Assembly (NCBI GenBank): GCA_947396885.1
Contig: OX377202.1
Coordinates: 77,658,643 to 77,722,642 of the forward strand
Length of the DNA: 64,000 nt
Direction of reading: 5' to 3'
Origin: Heligmosomoides polygyrus polygyrus
Taxonomy: Eukaryota; Nematoda; Chromadorea; Rhabditida; Heligmosomidae
Below, in pieces: positions 19,681 to 33,200 of the stretch; positions within the stretch are counted from its first letter, which is position 1, and every line of letters begins with the position of its first letter. A model generated the notes under the pieces. The model was not told where the DNA came from, did not search any database, and saw only the letters and a list, made by a program, of their open reading frames with translations. Position numbers and translations under genes: made by a program.

Positions 19681-19848
19681 TCCCGAAACGATTGCCAAAG
19701 TACTGTGGAAAAACTCGTCCAATTCTTGGCAGGCAACTCGTCGCTACCCTTGGCTATTTACTGGCGACTAAATAGCCAAAGGTAGCGACGAGTTGCCTGC
19801 CAAGAATTGGACGAGTTTTTCCACAGTACTTCGGCAGTCGTTGCGGGA
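19681..19848. repeat. 168-nt near-perfect palindrome
   Basis: Inner arms 19699-19760 and 19769-19830 (62 nt each) are reverse complements with a single mismatch around an 8-nt loop (CTGGCGAC). The pairing continues outward to 19681 and 19848 with three mismatches in 18. Key blocks are AGTACTGTGGAAAAACTCGT at the left and its complement ending CCACAGTACT at the right. No coding sequence. It lies about 100 bp from the first satellite monomer. Confidence 0.95.
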
Positions 19849-19950
19849 CCACGTGAGCTCTTCTTCTGTGTCTCACCTACCACAGCTGGTGAACGAGGTG
19901 GCCATAAGAATACAGCTCACCCTGAATTTGTAGCGTAAGGCGCTTTTATA
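19849..19950. other. unique spacer between palindrome and satellite
   Basis: About 100 bp with no satellite similarity that I can see; the array starts at CTGATGGAGAG, 19951. Confidence 0.6.
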
Positions 19951-20289
19951 CTGATGGAGAGTTCATTTACTCTTCAGGAGTCGGTTAAGGTATCGCTTAA
20001 GTTTCCGTCTCGGTCGCGTGGGGGTGGGTCTTGTTCAGAAAGTCGAGGCAAACAAAAACACTAGTCGCAGGAAACCGACCAAATAGTCCTCTAGAACACT
20101 ACGTCAGACCAAAGGACTGATGGAGGGTTCGTTTACTCATCAGGAGTCGGTTAAGGTATCGCTTAAGTTTCCGTCTCGGTGTCGTGGGGGTGGGTCTTGT
20201 TCGGAAAACTCTCAGTCGAAGCAAACTAAATATCGAGTCGCAGGAAACCGACCAAATAGTCCTCCAGAACACTGCGTCAGACCAAAGGA

Positions 20290-22019
20290 CTGATGGAGGG
20301 TTCGTTTACTCTTCAGGAGTCGGTTAAGGTATCGCTTAAGTTTCCGTCTCGGTGTCGTGGGGGTGGGTCTTGTTCAGAAAACTCTCAGTCGAAGCAAACT
20401 AAATATCAAGTCGCAGGAAACCGACCAAATAGTCCTCCAGAACACTGCGTCAGACCAAAGGACTGATGGAGTGTTCGTTTACTCTTCAGGAGTCGGTTAA
20501 GGTATCGCTTAAGTTTCCGTCTCGGTGTCGTTGGGGTGGGTCTTGTTCGGAAAACTCTCAGTCGAAGCAAACAAAAACACTAGTCGCAGGAAACCGACCA
20601 AATAGTCCACTAGAACACTGCGTCAGACCAAAGGACTGATGGAGGGTTCGTTTACTCTTCAGGAGTCAGTTAAGGTATCGCTTAAGTTTCCGTCTCGGTG
20701 TCGTGGGGGTGGGTCTTGTTCGGAAAACTCTCAGTCGAAGCAAACTAAATATCGAGTCGCAGGAAACCGACCAAATAGTCCACTAGAACACTGCGTCAGA
20801 CCAAAAGACTGATGGAGGGTTCATTTACTCTTCAGGAGTCGGTTAAGGTATCGCTTAAGTTTCCGTCTCGGTGTCGTTGGGGTGGGTCTTGTTCGGAAAA
20901 CTCTCAGTCGAAGCAAACAAAAACACTAGTCGCAGGAAACCGACCAAATAGTCCACTAGAACACTGCGTCAGACCAAAGGACTGATGGAGGGTTCGTTTA
21001 CTCTTCAGGAGTCAGTTAAGGTATCGCTTAAGTTTCCGTCTCGGTGTCGTGGGGGTGGGTCTTGTTCGGAAAACTCTCAGTCGAAGCAAACTAAATATCG
21101 AGTCGCAGGAAACCGACCAAATAGTCCTCCAGAACACTGCGTCAGACCAAAGGACTGATGGAGGGTTCGTTTACTCTTCAGGAGTCGGTTAAGGTATCGC
21201 TTAAGTTTCCGTCTCGGTGTCGTGGGGGTGGGTCTTGTTCAGAAAACTCTCAGTCGAAGCAAACTAAATATCAAGTCGCAGGAAACCGACCAAATAGTCC
21301 TCCAGAACACTGCGTCAGACCAAAGGACTGATGGAGTGTTCGTTTACTCTTCAGGAGTCGGTTAAGGTATCGCTTAAGTTTCCGTCTCGGTGTCGTTGGG
21401 GTGGGTCTTGTTCGGAAAACTCTCAGTCGAAGCAAACAAAAACACTAGTCGCAGGAAACCGACCAAATAGTCCACTAGAACACTGCGTCAGACCAAAGGA
21501 CTGATGGAGGGTTCGTTTACTCTTCAGGAGTCAGTTAAGGTATCGCTTAAGTTTCCGTCTCGGTGTCGTGGGGGTGGGTCTTGTTCGGAAAACTCTCAGT
21601 CGAAGCAAACTAAATATCGAGTCGCAGGAAACCGACCAAATAGTCCACTAGAACACTGCGTCAGACCAAAAGACTGATGGAGGGTTCATTTACTCTTCAG
21701 GAGTCGGTTAAGGTATCGCTTAAGTTTCCGTCTCGGTGTCGTTGGGGTGGGTCTTGTTCGGAAAACTCTCAGTCGAAGCAAACAAAAACACTAGTCGCAG
21801 GAAACCGACCAAATAGTCCACTAGAACACTGCGTCAGACCAAAGGACTGATGGAGGGTTCGTTTACTCTTCAGGAGTCAGTTAAGGTATCGCTTAAGTTT
21901 CCGTCTCGGTGTCGTGGGGGTGGGTCTTGTTCGGAAAACTCTCAGTCGAAGCAAACTAAATATCGAGTCGCAGGAAACCGACCAAATAGTCCTCCAGAAC
22001 ACTGCGTCAGACCAAAGGA
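20290..22019 (+). repeat. five-monomer higher-order repeat, two tandem copies
   Basis: Marker variants recur 865 bp (5 x 173) apart: the GATGGAGTGTTCG monomer starting at 20461 and 21326, and CCAAAAGACTGATGG at 20801 and 21666. The CCACTAGAAC variant is confined to this left-edge region within the main block. Confidence 0.85.
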
Positions 22020-25000
22020 CTGATGGAGGGTTCATTTACTCATCAGGAGTCGGTTAAGGTATCGCTTAAGTTTCCGTCTCGGTGTCGTGGGGGTGGGTCT
22101 TGTTCGGAAAACTCTCAGTCGAAGCAAACAAAAACACTAGTCGCAGGAAACCGACCAAATAGTCCTCTAAAACACTGCGTCAGACCAAAGGACTGATGGA
22201 GGGTTCGTTTACTCTTCAGGAGTCGGTTAAGGTATCGCTTAAGTTTCCGTCTCGGTGTCGTTGGGGTGGGTCTTGTTCGGAAAACTCTCAGTCGAAGCAA
22301 ACAAAAACACTAGTCGCAGGAAACCGACCAAATAGTCCACTAGAACACTGCGTCAGACCAAAGGACTGATGGAGGGTTCGTTTACTCTTCAGGAGTCGGT
22401 TAAGGTATCGCTTAAGTTTCCGTCTCGGTGTCGTTGGGGTGGGTCTTGTTCGGAAAACTCTCAGTCGAAGCAAACAAAAACACTAGTTGCAGGAAACCGA
22501 CCAAATAGTCCTCTAGAACACTGCGTCAGACCAAAGGACTGATGGAGGGTTCGTTTACTCTTCAGGAGTCAGTTAAGGTATCGCTTAAGTTTCCGTCTCG
22601 GTGTCGTGGGGGTGGGTCTTGTTCGGAAAACTCTCAGTCGAAGCAAACTAAATATCGAGTCGCAGGAAACCGACCAAATAGTCCTCCAGAACACTGCGTC
22701 AGACCAAAGGACTGATGGAGGGTTCATTTACTCATCAGGAGTCGGTTAAGGTATCGCTTAAGTTTCCGTCTCGGTGTCGTGGGGGTGGGTCTTGTTCGGA
22801 AAACTCTCAGTCGAAGCAAACTAAATATCGAGTCGCAGGAAACCGACCAAATAGTCCTCTAGAACACTGCGTCAGACCAAAGGACTGATGGAGGGTTCAT
22901 TTACTCATCAGGAGTCGGTTAAGGTATCGCTTAAGTTTCCGTCTCGGTGTCGTGGGGGTGGGTCTTGTTCGGAAAACTCTCAGTCGAAGCAAACTAAATA
23001 TCGAGTCGCAGGAAACCGACCAAGTAGTCCTCCAGAACACTGCGTCAGACCAAAGGACTGATGGAGGGTTCATTTACTCATCAGGAGTCGGTTAAGGTAT
23101 CGCTTAAGTTTCCGTCTCGGTGTCGTGGGGGTGGGTCTTGTTCAGAAAACTCTCAGTCGAAGCAAACTAAATATCGAGTCGCAGGAAACCGACCAAATAG
23201 TCCTCCAGAACACTGCGTCAGACCAAAGGACTGATGGAGTGTTCGTTTACTCTTCAGGAGTCGGTTAAGGTATCGCTTAAGTTTCCGTCTCGGTGTCGTG
23301 GGGGTGGATCTTGTTCGGAAAACTCTCAGTCGAAGCAAACAAAAACACTAGTCGCAGGAAACCGACCAAATAGTCCTCTAGAACACTGCGTCAGACCAAA
23401 GGACTGATGGAGGGTTCGTTTACTCTTCAGGAGTCAGTTAAGGTATCGCTTAAGTTTCCGTCTCGGTGTCGTGGGGGTGGGTCTTGTTCGGAAAACTCTC
23501 AGTCGAAGCAAACTAAATATCGAGTCGCAGGAAACCGACCAAATAGTCCTCCAGAACACTGCGTCAGACCAAAGGACTGATGGAGAGTTCATTTACTCAT
23601 CAGGAGTCGGTTAAGGTATCGCTTAAGTTTCCGTCTCGGTGTCGTGGGGGTGGGTCTTGTTCGGAAAACTCTCAGTCGAAGCAAACTAAATATCGAGTCG
23701 CAGGAAACCGACCAAATAGTCCTCTAGAACACTGCGTCAGACCAAAGGACTGATGGAGGGTTCGTTTACTCTTCAGGAGTCAGTTAAGGTATCGCTTAAG
23801 TTTCCGTCTCGGTGTCGTGGGGGTGGGTCTTGTTCGGAAAACTCTCAGTCGAAGCAAACTAAATATCGAGTCGCAGGAAACCGACCAAATAGTCCTCCAG
23901 AACACTGCGTCAGACCAAAGGACTGATGGAGAGTTCATTTACTCATCAGGAGTCGGTTAAGGTATCGCTTAAGTTTCCGTCTCGGTGTCGTGGGGGTGGG
24001 TCTTGTTCGGAAAACTCTCAGTCGAAGCAAACAAAAACACTAGTCGCAGGAAACCGACCAAATAGTCCTCTAGAACACTGCGTCAGACCAAAGGACTGAT
24101 GGAGGGTTCGTTTACTCTTCAGGAGTCAGTTAAGGTATCGCTTAAGTTTCCGTCTCGGTGTCGTGGGGGTGGGTCTTGTTCGGAAAACTCTCAGTCGAAG
24201 CAAACTAAATATCGAGTCGCAGGAAACCGACCAAATAGTCCTCCAGAACACTGCGTCAGACCAAAGGACTGATGGAGAGTTCATTTACTCATCAGGAGTC
24301 GGTTAAGGTATCGCTTAAGTTTCCGTCTCGGTGTCGTGGGGGTGGGTCTTGTTCGGAAAACTCTCAGTCGAAGCAAACTAAATATCGAGTCGCAGGAAAC
24401 CGACCAAATAGTCCTCCAGAACACTGCGTCAGACCAAAGGACTGATGGAGGGTTCGTTTACTCTTCAGGAGTCGGTTAAGGTATCGCTTAAGTTTCCGTC
24501 TCGGTGTCGTGGGGGTGGGTCTTGTTCGGAAAACTCTCAGTCGAAGCAAACAAAAACACTAGTCGCAGGAAACCGACCAAATAGTCCTCTAGAACACTGC
24601 GTCAGACCAAAGGACTGATGGAGGGTTCATTTACTCATCAGGAGTCGGTTAAGGTATCGCTTAAGTTTCCGTCTCGGTGTCGTGGGGGTGGGTCTTGTTC
24701 GGAAAACTCTCAGTCGAAGCAAACTAAATATCGAGTCGCAGGAAACCGACCAAATAGTCCTCCAGAACACTGCGTCAGACCAAAGGACTGATGGAGGGTT
24801 CGTTTACTCTTCAGGAGTCGGTTAAGGTATCGCTTAAGTTTCCGTCTCGGTGTCGTGGGGGTGGGTCTTGTTCGGAAAACTCTCAGTCGAAGCAAACTAA
24901 ATATCGAGTCGCAGGAAACCGACCAAATAGTCCTCCAGAACACTGCGTCAGACCAAAGGACTGATGGAGGGTTCGTTTACTCTTCAGGAGTCAGTTAAGG

Positions 25001-27723
25001 TATCGCTTAAGTTTCCGTCTCGGTGTCGTGGGGGTGGATCTTGTTCGGAAAACTCTCAGTCGAAGCAAACTAAATATCGAGTCGCAGGAAACCGACCAAA
25101 TAGTCCTCCAGAACACTGCGTCAGACCAAAGGACTGATGGAGGGTTCGTTTACTCTTCAGGAGTCAGTTAAGGTATCGCTTAAGTTTCCGTCTCGGTGTC
25201 GTGGGGGTGGGTCTTGTTCGGAAAACTCTCAGTCGAAGCAAACTAAATATCGAGTCGCAGGAAACCGACCAAATAGTCCTCCAGAACACTGCGTCAGACC
25301 AAAGGACTGATGGAGGGTTCGTTTACTCTTCAGGAGTCGGTTAAGGTATCGCTTAAGTTTCCGTCTCGGTGTCGTGGGGGTGGGTCTTGTTCGGAAAACT
25401 CTCAGTCGAAGCAAACTAAATATCGAGTCGCAGGAAACCGACCAAATAGTCCTCCAGAACACTGCGTCAGACCAAAGGACTGATGGAGGGTTCGTTTACT
25501 CTTCAGGAGTCAGTTAAGGTATCGCTTAAGTTTCCGTCTCGGTGTCGTGGGGGTGGATCTTGTTCGGAAAACTCTCAGTCGAAGCAAACTAAATATCGAG
25601 TCGCAGGAAACCGACCAAATAGTCCTCCAGAACACTGCGTCAGACCAAAGGACTGATGGAGGGTTCGTTTACTCTTCAGGAGTCAGTTAAGGTATCGCTT
25701 AAGTTTCCGTCTCGGTGTCGTGGGGGTGGGTCTTGTTCGGAAAACTCTCAGTCGAAGCAAACAAAAACACTAGTCGCAGGAAACCGACCAAATAGTCCTC
25801 TAGAACACTGCGTCAGACCAAAGGACTGATGGAGGGTTCGTTTACTCTTCAGGAGTCAGTTAAGGTATCGCTTAAGTTTCCGTCTCGGTGTCGTGGGGGT
25901 GGGTCTTGTTCGGAAAACTCTCAGTCGAAGCAAACTAAATATCGAGTCGCAGGAAACCGACCAAATAGTCCTCCAGAACACTGCGTCAGACCAAAGGACT
26001 GATGGAGAGTTCATTTACTCATCAGGAGTCGGTTAAGGTATCGCTTAAGTTTCCGTCTCGGTGTCGTGGGGGTGGGTCTTGTTCGGAAAACTCTCAGTCG
26101 AAGCAAACTAAATATCGAGTCGCAGGAAACCGACCAAATAGTCCTCCAGAACACTGCGTCAGACCAAAGGACTGATGGAGGGTTCGTTTACTCTTCAGGA
26201 GTCGGTTAAGGTATCGCTTAAGTTTCCGTCTCGGTGTCGTGGGGGTGGGTCTTGTTCGGAAAACTCTCAGTCGAAGCAAACAAAAACACTAGTCGCAGGA
26301 AACCGACCAAATAGTCCTCTAGAACACTGCGTCAGACCAAAGGACTGATGGAGGGTTCATTTACTCATCAGGAGTCGGTTAAGGTATCGCTTAAGTTTCC
26401 GTCTCGGTGTCGTGGGGGTGGGTCTTGTTCGGAAAACTCTCAGTCGAAGCAAACTAAATATCGAGTCGCAGGAAACCGACCAAATAGTCCTCCAGAACAC
26501 TGCGTCAGACCAAAGGACTGATGGAGAGTTCATTTACTCATCAGGAGTCGGTTAAGGTATCGCTTAAGTTTCCGTCTCGGTGTCGTGGGGGTGGGTCTTG
26601 TTCGGAAAACTCTCAGTCGAAGCAAACTAAATATCGAGTCGCAGGAAACCGACCAAATAGTCCTCCAGAACACTGCGTCAGACCAAAGGACTGATGGAGG
26701 GTTCGTTTACTCTTCAGGAGTCGGTTAAGGTATCGCTTAAGTTTCCGTCTCGGTGTCGTGGGGGTGGGTCTTGTTCGGAAAACTCTCAGTCGAAGCAAAC
26801 AAAAACACTAGTCGCAGGAAACCGACCAAATAGTCCTCTAGAACACTGCGTCAGACCAAAGGACTGATGGAGGGTTCATTTACTCATCAGGAGTCGGTTA
26901 AGGTATCGCTTAAGTTTCCGTCTCGGTGTCGTGGGGGTGGGTCTTGTTCGGAAAACTCTCAGTCGAAGCAAACTAAATATCGAGTCGCAGGAAACCGACC
27001 AAATAGTCCTCCAGAACACTGCGTCAGACCAAAGGACTGATGGAGGGTTCGTTTACTCTTCAGGAGTCGGTTAAGGTATCGCTTAAGTTTCCGTCTCGGT
27101 GTCGTGGGGGTGGGTCTTGTTCGGAAAACTCTCAGTCGAAGCAAACTAAATATCGAGTCGCAGGAAACCGACCAAATAGTCCTCCAGAACACTGCGTCAG
27201 ACCAAAGGACTGATGGAGGGTTCGTTTACTCTTCAGGAGTCAGTTAAGGTATCGCTTAAGTTTCCGTCTCGGTGTCGTGGGGGTGGATCTTGTTCGGAAA
27301 ACTCTCAGTCGAAGCAAACTAAATATCGAGTCGCAGGAAACCGACCAAATAGTCCTCCAGAACACTGCGTCAGACCAAAGGACTGATGGAGGGTTCGTTT
27401 ACTCTTCAGGAGTCAGTTAAGGTATCGCTTAAGTTTCCGTCTCGGTGTCGTGGGGGTGGGTCTTGTTCGGAAAACTCTCAGTCGAAGCAAACAAAAACAC
27501 TAGTCGCAGGAAACCGACCAAATAGTCCTCTAGAACACTGCGTCAGACCAAAGGACTGATGGAGGGTTCGTTTACTCTTCAGGAGTCAGTTAAGGTATCG
27601 CTTAAGTTTCCGTCTCGGTGTCGTGGGGGTGGGTCTTGTTCGGAAAACTCTCAGTCGAAGCAAACTAAATATCGAGTCGCAGGAAACCGACCAAATAGTC
27701 CTCCAGAACACTGCGTCAGACCA

Positions 27724-29761
27724 AAGGACTGATGGAGAGTTCATTTACTCATCAGGAGTCGGTTAAGGTATCGCTTAAGTTTCCGTCTCGGTGTCGTGGG
27801 GGTGGGTCTTGTTCGGAAAACTCTCAGTCGAAGCAAACTAAATATCGAGTCGCAGGAAACCGACCAAATAGTCCTCCAGAACACTGCGTCAGACCAAAGG
27901 ACTGATGGAGGGTTCGTTTACTCTTCAGGAGTCGGTTAAGGTATCGCTTAAGTTTCCGTCTCGGTGTCGTGGGGGTGGGTCTTGTTCGGAAAACTCTCAG
28001 TCGAAGCAAACAAAAACACTAGTCGCAGGAAACCGACCAAATAGTCCTCTAGAACACTGCGTCAGACCAAAGGACTGATGGAAGGTTCATTTACTCATCA
28101 GGAGTCGGTTAAGGTATCGCTTAAGTTTCCGTCTCGGTGTCGTGGGGGTGGGTCTTGTTCGGAAAACTCTCAGTCGAAGCAAACTAAATATCGAGTCGCA
28201 GGAAACCGACCAAATAGTCCTCCAGAACACTGCGTCAGACCAAAGGACTGATGGAGGGTTCGTTTACTCTTCAGGAGTCGGTTAAGGTATCGCTTAAGTT
28301 TCCGTCTCGGTGTCGTGGGGGTGGGTCTTGTTCGGAAAACTCTCAGTCGAAGCAAACTAAATATCGAGTCGCAGGAAACCGACCAAATAGTCCTCCAGAA
28401 CACTGCGTCAGACCAAAGGACTGATGGAGGGTTCGTTTACTCTTCAGGAGTCAGTTAAGGTATCGCTTAAGTTTCCGTCTCGGTGTCGTGGGGGTGGGTC
28501 TTGTTCGGAAAACTCTCAGTCGAAGCAAACAAAAACACTAGTCGCAGGAAACCGACCAAATAGTCCTCTAGAACACTGCGTCAGACCAAAGGACTGATGG
28601 AGGGTTCGTTTACTCTTCAGGAGTCAGTTAAGGTATCGCTTAAGTTTCCGTCTCGGTGTCGTGGGGGTGGGTCTTGTTCGGAAAACTCTCAGTCGAAGCA
28701 AACTAAATATCGAGTCGCAGGAAACCGACCAAATAGTCCTCCAGAACACTGCGTCAGACCAAAGGACTGATGGAGAGTTCATTTACTCATCAGGAGTCGG
28801 TTAAGGTATCGCTTAAGTTTCCGTCTCGGTGTCGTGGGGGTGGGTCTTGTTCGGAAAACTCTCAGTCGAAGCAAACTAAATATCGAGTCGCAGGAAACCG
28901 ACCAAATAGTCCTCCAGAACACTGCGTCAGACCAAAGGACTGATGGAGGGTTCGTTTACTCTTCAGGAGTCGGTTAAGGTATCGCTTAAGTTTCCGTCTC
29001 GGTGTCGTGGGGGTGGGTCTTGTTCGGAAAACTCTCAGTCGAAGCAAACAAAAACACTAGTCGCAGGAAACCGACCAAATAGTCCTCTAGAACACTGCGT
29101 CAGACCAAAGGACTGATGGAAGGTTCATTTACTCATCAGGAGTCGGTTAAGGTATCGCTTAAGTTTCCGTCTCGGTGTCGTGGGGGTGGGTCTTGTTCGG
29201 AAAACTCTCAGTCGAAGCAAACTAAATATCGAGTCGCAGGAAACCGACCAAATAGTCCTCCAGAACACTGCGTCAGACCAAAGGACTGATGGAGGGTTCG
29301 TTTACTCTTCAGGAGTCGGTTAAGGTATCGCTTAAGTTTCCGTCTCGGTGTCGTGGGGGTGGGTCTTGTTCGGAAAACTCTCAGTCGAAGCAAACTAAAT
29401 ATCGAGTCGCAGGAAACCGACCAAATAGTCCTCCAGAACACTGCGTCAGACCAAAGGACTGATGGAGGGTTCGTTTACTCTTCAGGAGTCAGTTAAGGTA
29501 TCGCTTAAGTTTCCGTCTCGGTGTCGTGGGGGTGGATCTTGTTCGGAAAACTCTCAGTCGAAGCAAACTAAATATCGAGTCGCAGGAAACCGACCAAATA
29601 GTCCTCCAGAACACTGCGTCAGACCAAAGGACTGATGGAGGGTTCGTTTACTCTTCAGGAGTCGGTTAAGGTATCGCTTAAGTTTCCGTCTCGGTGTCGT
29701 GGGGGTGGGTCTTGTTCGGAAAACTCTCAGTCGAAGCAAACTAAATATCGAGTCGCAGGAA
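27724..29761 (+). repeat. six-monomer duplication (1,038 bp)
   Basis: The rare variant GATGGAAGGTTCATTTACTC occurs at about 28,081 and 29,119, exactly 1,038 bp (6 x 173) apart, with matching neighbouring monomer types. The outer limits given are approximate. Confidence 0.7.
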
Positions 29762-30299
29762 ACCGACCAAATAGTCCTCTAGAACACTGCGTCAGACCAA
29801 AGGACTGATGGAGGGTTCATTTACTCATCAGGAGTCGGTTAAGGTATCGCTTAAGTTTCCGTCTCGGTGTCGTGGGGGTGGGTCTTGTTCGGAAAACTCT
29901 CAGTCGAAGCAAACTAAATATCGAGTCGCAGGAAACCGACCAAATAGTCCTCCAGAACACTGCGTCAGACCAAAGGACTGATGGAGGGTTCGTTTACTCT
30001 TCAGGAGTCAGTTAAGGTATCGCTTAAGTTTCCGTCTCGGTGTCGTGGGGGTGGGTCTTGTTCGGAAAACTCTCAGTCGAAGCAAACTAAATATCGAGTC
30101 GCAGGAAACCGACCAAATAGTCCTCCAGAACACTGCGTCAGACCAAAGGACTGATGGAGGGTTCGTTTACTCTTCAGGAGTCGGTTAAGGTATCGCTTAA
30201 GTTTCCGTCTCGGTGTCGTGGGGGTGGGTCTTGTTCGGAAAACTCTCAGTCGAAGCAAACAAAAACACTAGTTGCAGGAAACCGACCAAATAGTCCTCT

Positions 30300-33200
30300 A
30301 GAACACTGCGTCAGACCAAAGGACTGATGGAGGGTTTGTTTACTCTTCAGGAGTCGGTTAAGGTATCGCTTAAGTTTCCGTCTCGGTGTCGTTGGGGTGG
30401 GTCTTGTTCGGAAAACTCTCAGTCAAAGCAAACAAAAACACTAGTCGCAGGAAACCGACCAAATAGTCCTCTAGAACACTGCGTCAGACCAAAGGACTGA
30501 TGGAGGGTTCGTTTACTCTTCAGGAGTCAGTTAAGGTATCGCTTAAGTTTCCGTCTCGGTGTCGTGGGGGTGGGTCTTGTTCGGAAAACTCTCAGTCGAA
30601 GCAAACTAAATATCGAGTCGCAGGAAACCGACCAAATAGTCCTCCAGAACACTGCGTCAGACCAAAGGACTGATGGAGGGTTCATTTACTCATCAGGAGT
30701 CGGTTAAGGTATCGCTTAAGTTTCCGTCTCGGTGTCGTGGGGGTGGGTCTTGTTCGGAAAACTCTCAGTCGAAGCAAACTAAATATCGAGTCGCAGGAAA
30801 CCGACCAAATAGTCCTCCAGAACACTGCGTCAGACCAAAGGACTGATGGAGGGTTCGTTTACTCTTCAGGAGTCGGTTAAGGTATCGCTTAAGTTTCCGT
30901 CTCGGTGTCGTGGGGGTGGGTCTTGTTCGGAAAACTCTCAGTCGAAGCAAACAAAAACACTAGTCGCAGGAAACCGACCAAATAGTCCTCTAGAACACTG
31001 CGTCAGACCAAAGGACTGATGGAGGGTTCATTTACTCATCAGGAGTCGGTTAAGGTATCGCTTAAGTTTCCGTCTCGGTGTCGTGGGGGTGGGTCTTGTT
31101 CGGAAAACTCTCAGTCGAAGCAAACTAAATATCGAGTCGCAGGAAACCGACCAAATAGTCCTCCAGAACACTGCGTCAGACCAAAGGACTGATGGAGGGT
31201 TCGTTTACTCTTCAGGAGTCGGTTAAGGTATCGCTTAAGTTTCCGTCTCGGTGTCGTGGGGGTGGGTCTTGTTCGGAAAACTCTCAGTCGAAGCAAACTA
31301 AATATCGAGTCGCAGGAAACCGACCAAATAGTCCTCCAGAACACTGCGTCAGACCAAAGGACTGATGGAGGGTTCGTTTACTCTTCAGGAGTCAGTTAAG
31401 GTATCGCTTAAGTTTCCGTCTCGGTGTCGTGGGGGTGGGTCTTGTTCGGAAAACTCTCAGTCGAAGCAAACAAAAACACTAGTTGCAGGAAACCGACCAA
31501 ATAGTCCTCTAGAACACTGCGTCAGACCAAAGGACTGATGGAGGGTTCGTTTACTCTTCAGGAGTCGGTTAAGGTATCGCTTAAGTTTCCGTCTCGGTGT
31601 CGTGGGGGTGGGTCTTGTTCGGAAAACTCTCAGTCGAAGCAAACAAAAACACTAGTTGCAGGAAACCGACCAAATAGTCCTCTAGAACACTGCGTCAGAC
31701 CAAAGGACTGATGGAGGGTTTGTTTACTCTTCAGGAGTCGGTTAAGGTATCGCTTAAGGTTCCGTCTCGGTGTCGTTGGGGTGGGTCTTGTTCGGAAAAC
31801 TCTCAGTCAAAGCAAACAAAAACACTAGTCGCAGGAAACCGACCAAATAGTCCTCTAGAACACTGCGTCAGACCAAAGGACTGATGGAGGGTTCGTTTAC
31901 TCTTCAGGAGTCAGTTAAGGTATCGCTTAAGTTTCCGTCTCGGTGTCGTGGGGGTGGGTCTTGTTCGGAAAACTCTCAGTCGAAGCAAACTAAATATCGA
32001 GTCGCAGGAAACCGACCAAATAGTCCTCCAGAACACTGCGTCAGACCAAAGGACTGATGGAGGGTTCATTTACTCATCAGGAGTCGGTTAAGGTATCGCT
32101 TAAGTTTCCGTCTCGGTGTCGTGGGGGTGGGTCTTGTTCGGAAAACTCTCAGTCGAAGCAAACTAAATATCGAGTCGCAGGAAACCGACCAAATAGTCCT
32201 CCAGAACACTGCGTCAGACCAAAGGACTGATGGAGGGTTCGTTTACTCTTCAGGAGTCGGTTAAGGTATCGCTTAAGTTTCCGTCTCGGTGTCGTGGGGG
32301 TGGGTCTTGTTCGGAAAACTCTCAGTCGAAGCAAACAAAAACACTAGTCGCAGGAAACCGACCAAATAGTCCTCTAGAACACTGCGTCAGACCAAAGGAC
32401 TGATGGAGGGTTCATTTACTCATCAGGAGTCGGTTAAGGTATCGCTTAAGTTTCCGTCTCGGTGTCGTGGGGGTGGGTCTTGTTCGGAAAACTCTCAGTC
32501 GAAGCAAACTAAATATCGAGTCGCAGGAAACCGACCAAATAGTCCTCCAGAACACTGCGTCAGACCAAAGGACTGATGGAGGGTTCGTTTACTCTTCAGG
32601 AGTCGGTTAAGGTATCGCTTAAGTTTCCGTCTCGGTGTCGTGGGGGTGGGTCTTGTTCGGAAAACTCTCAGTCGAAGCAAACTAAATATCGAGTCGCAGG
32701 AAACCGACCAAATAGTCCTCCAGAACACTGCGTCAGACCAAAGGACTGATGGAGGGTTCGTTTACTCTTCAGGAGTCAGTTAAGGTATCGCTTAAGTTTC
32801 CGTCTCGGTGTCGTGGGGGTGGGTCTTGTTCGGAAAACTCTCAGTCGAAGCAAACTAAATATCGAGTCGCAGGAAACCGACCAAATAGTCCTCCAGAACA
32901 CTGCGTCAGACCAAAGGACTGATGGAGGGTTCGTTTACTCTTCAGGAGTCGGTTAAGGTATCGCTTAAGTTTCCGTCTCGGTGTCGTGGGGGTGGGTCTT
33001 GTTCGGAAAACTCTCAGTCGAAGCAAACAAAAACACTAGTTGCAGGAAACCGACCAAATAGTCCTCTAGAACACTGCGTCAGACCAAAGGACTGATGGAG
33101 GGTTTGTTTACTCTTCAGGAGTCGGTTAAGGTATCGCTTAAGTTTCCGTCTCGGTGTCGTTGGGGTGGGTCTTGTTCGGAAAACTCTCAGTCAAAGCAAA

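Noticed and set aside
20030..20050. G-quadruplex in the GTGGGGGTGGG box
   Set aside because: There are only two G-runs per monomer, with 160 bp to the next, so no intramolecular quadruplex is expected.
20210..20230. CENP-B box in the satellite (GTTCGGAAAACTCTCAG)
   Set aside because: It shares TTCG and a few positions with the CENP-B consensus but lacks the CGGG block. No claim of centromere function can rest on it.
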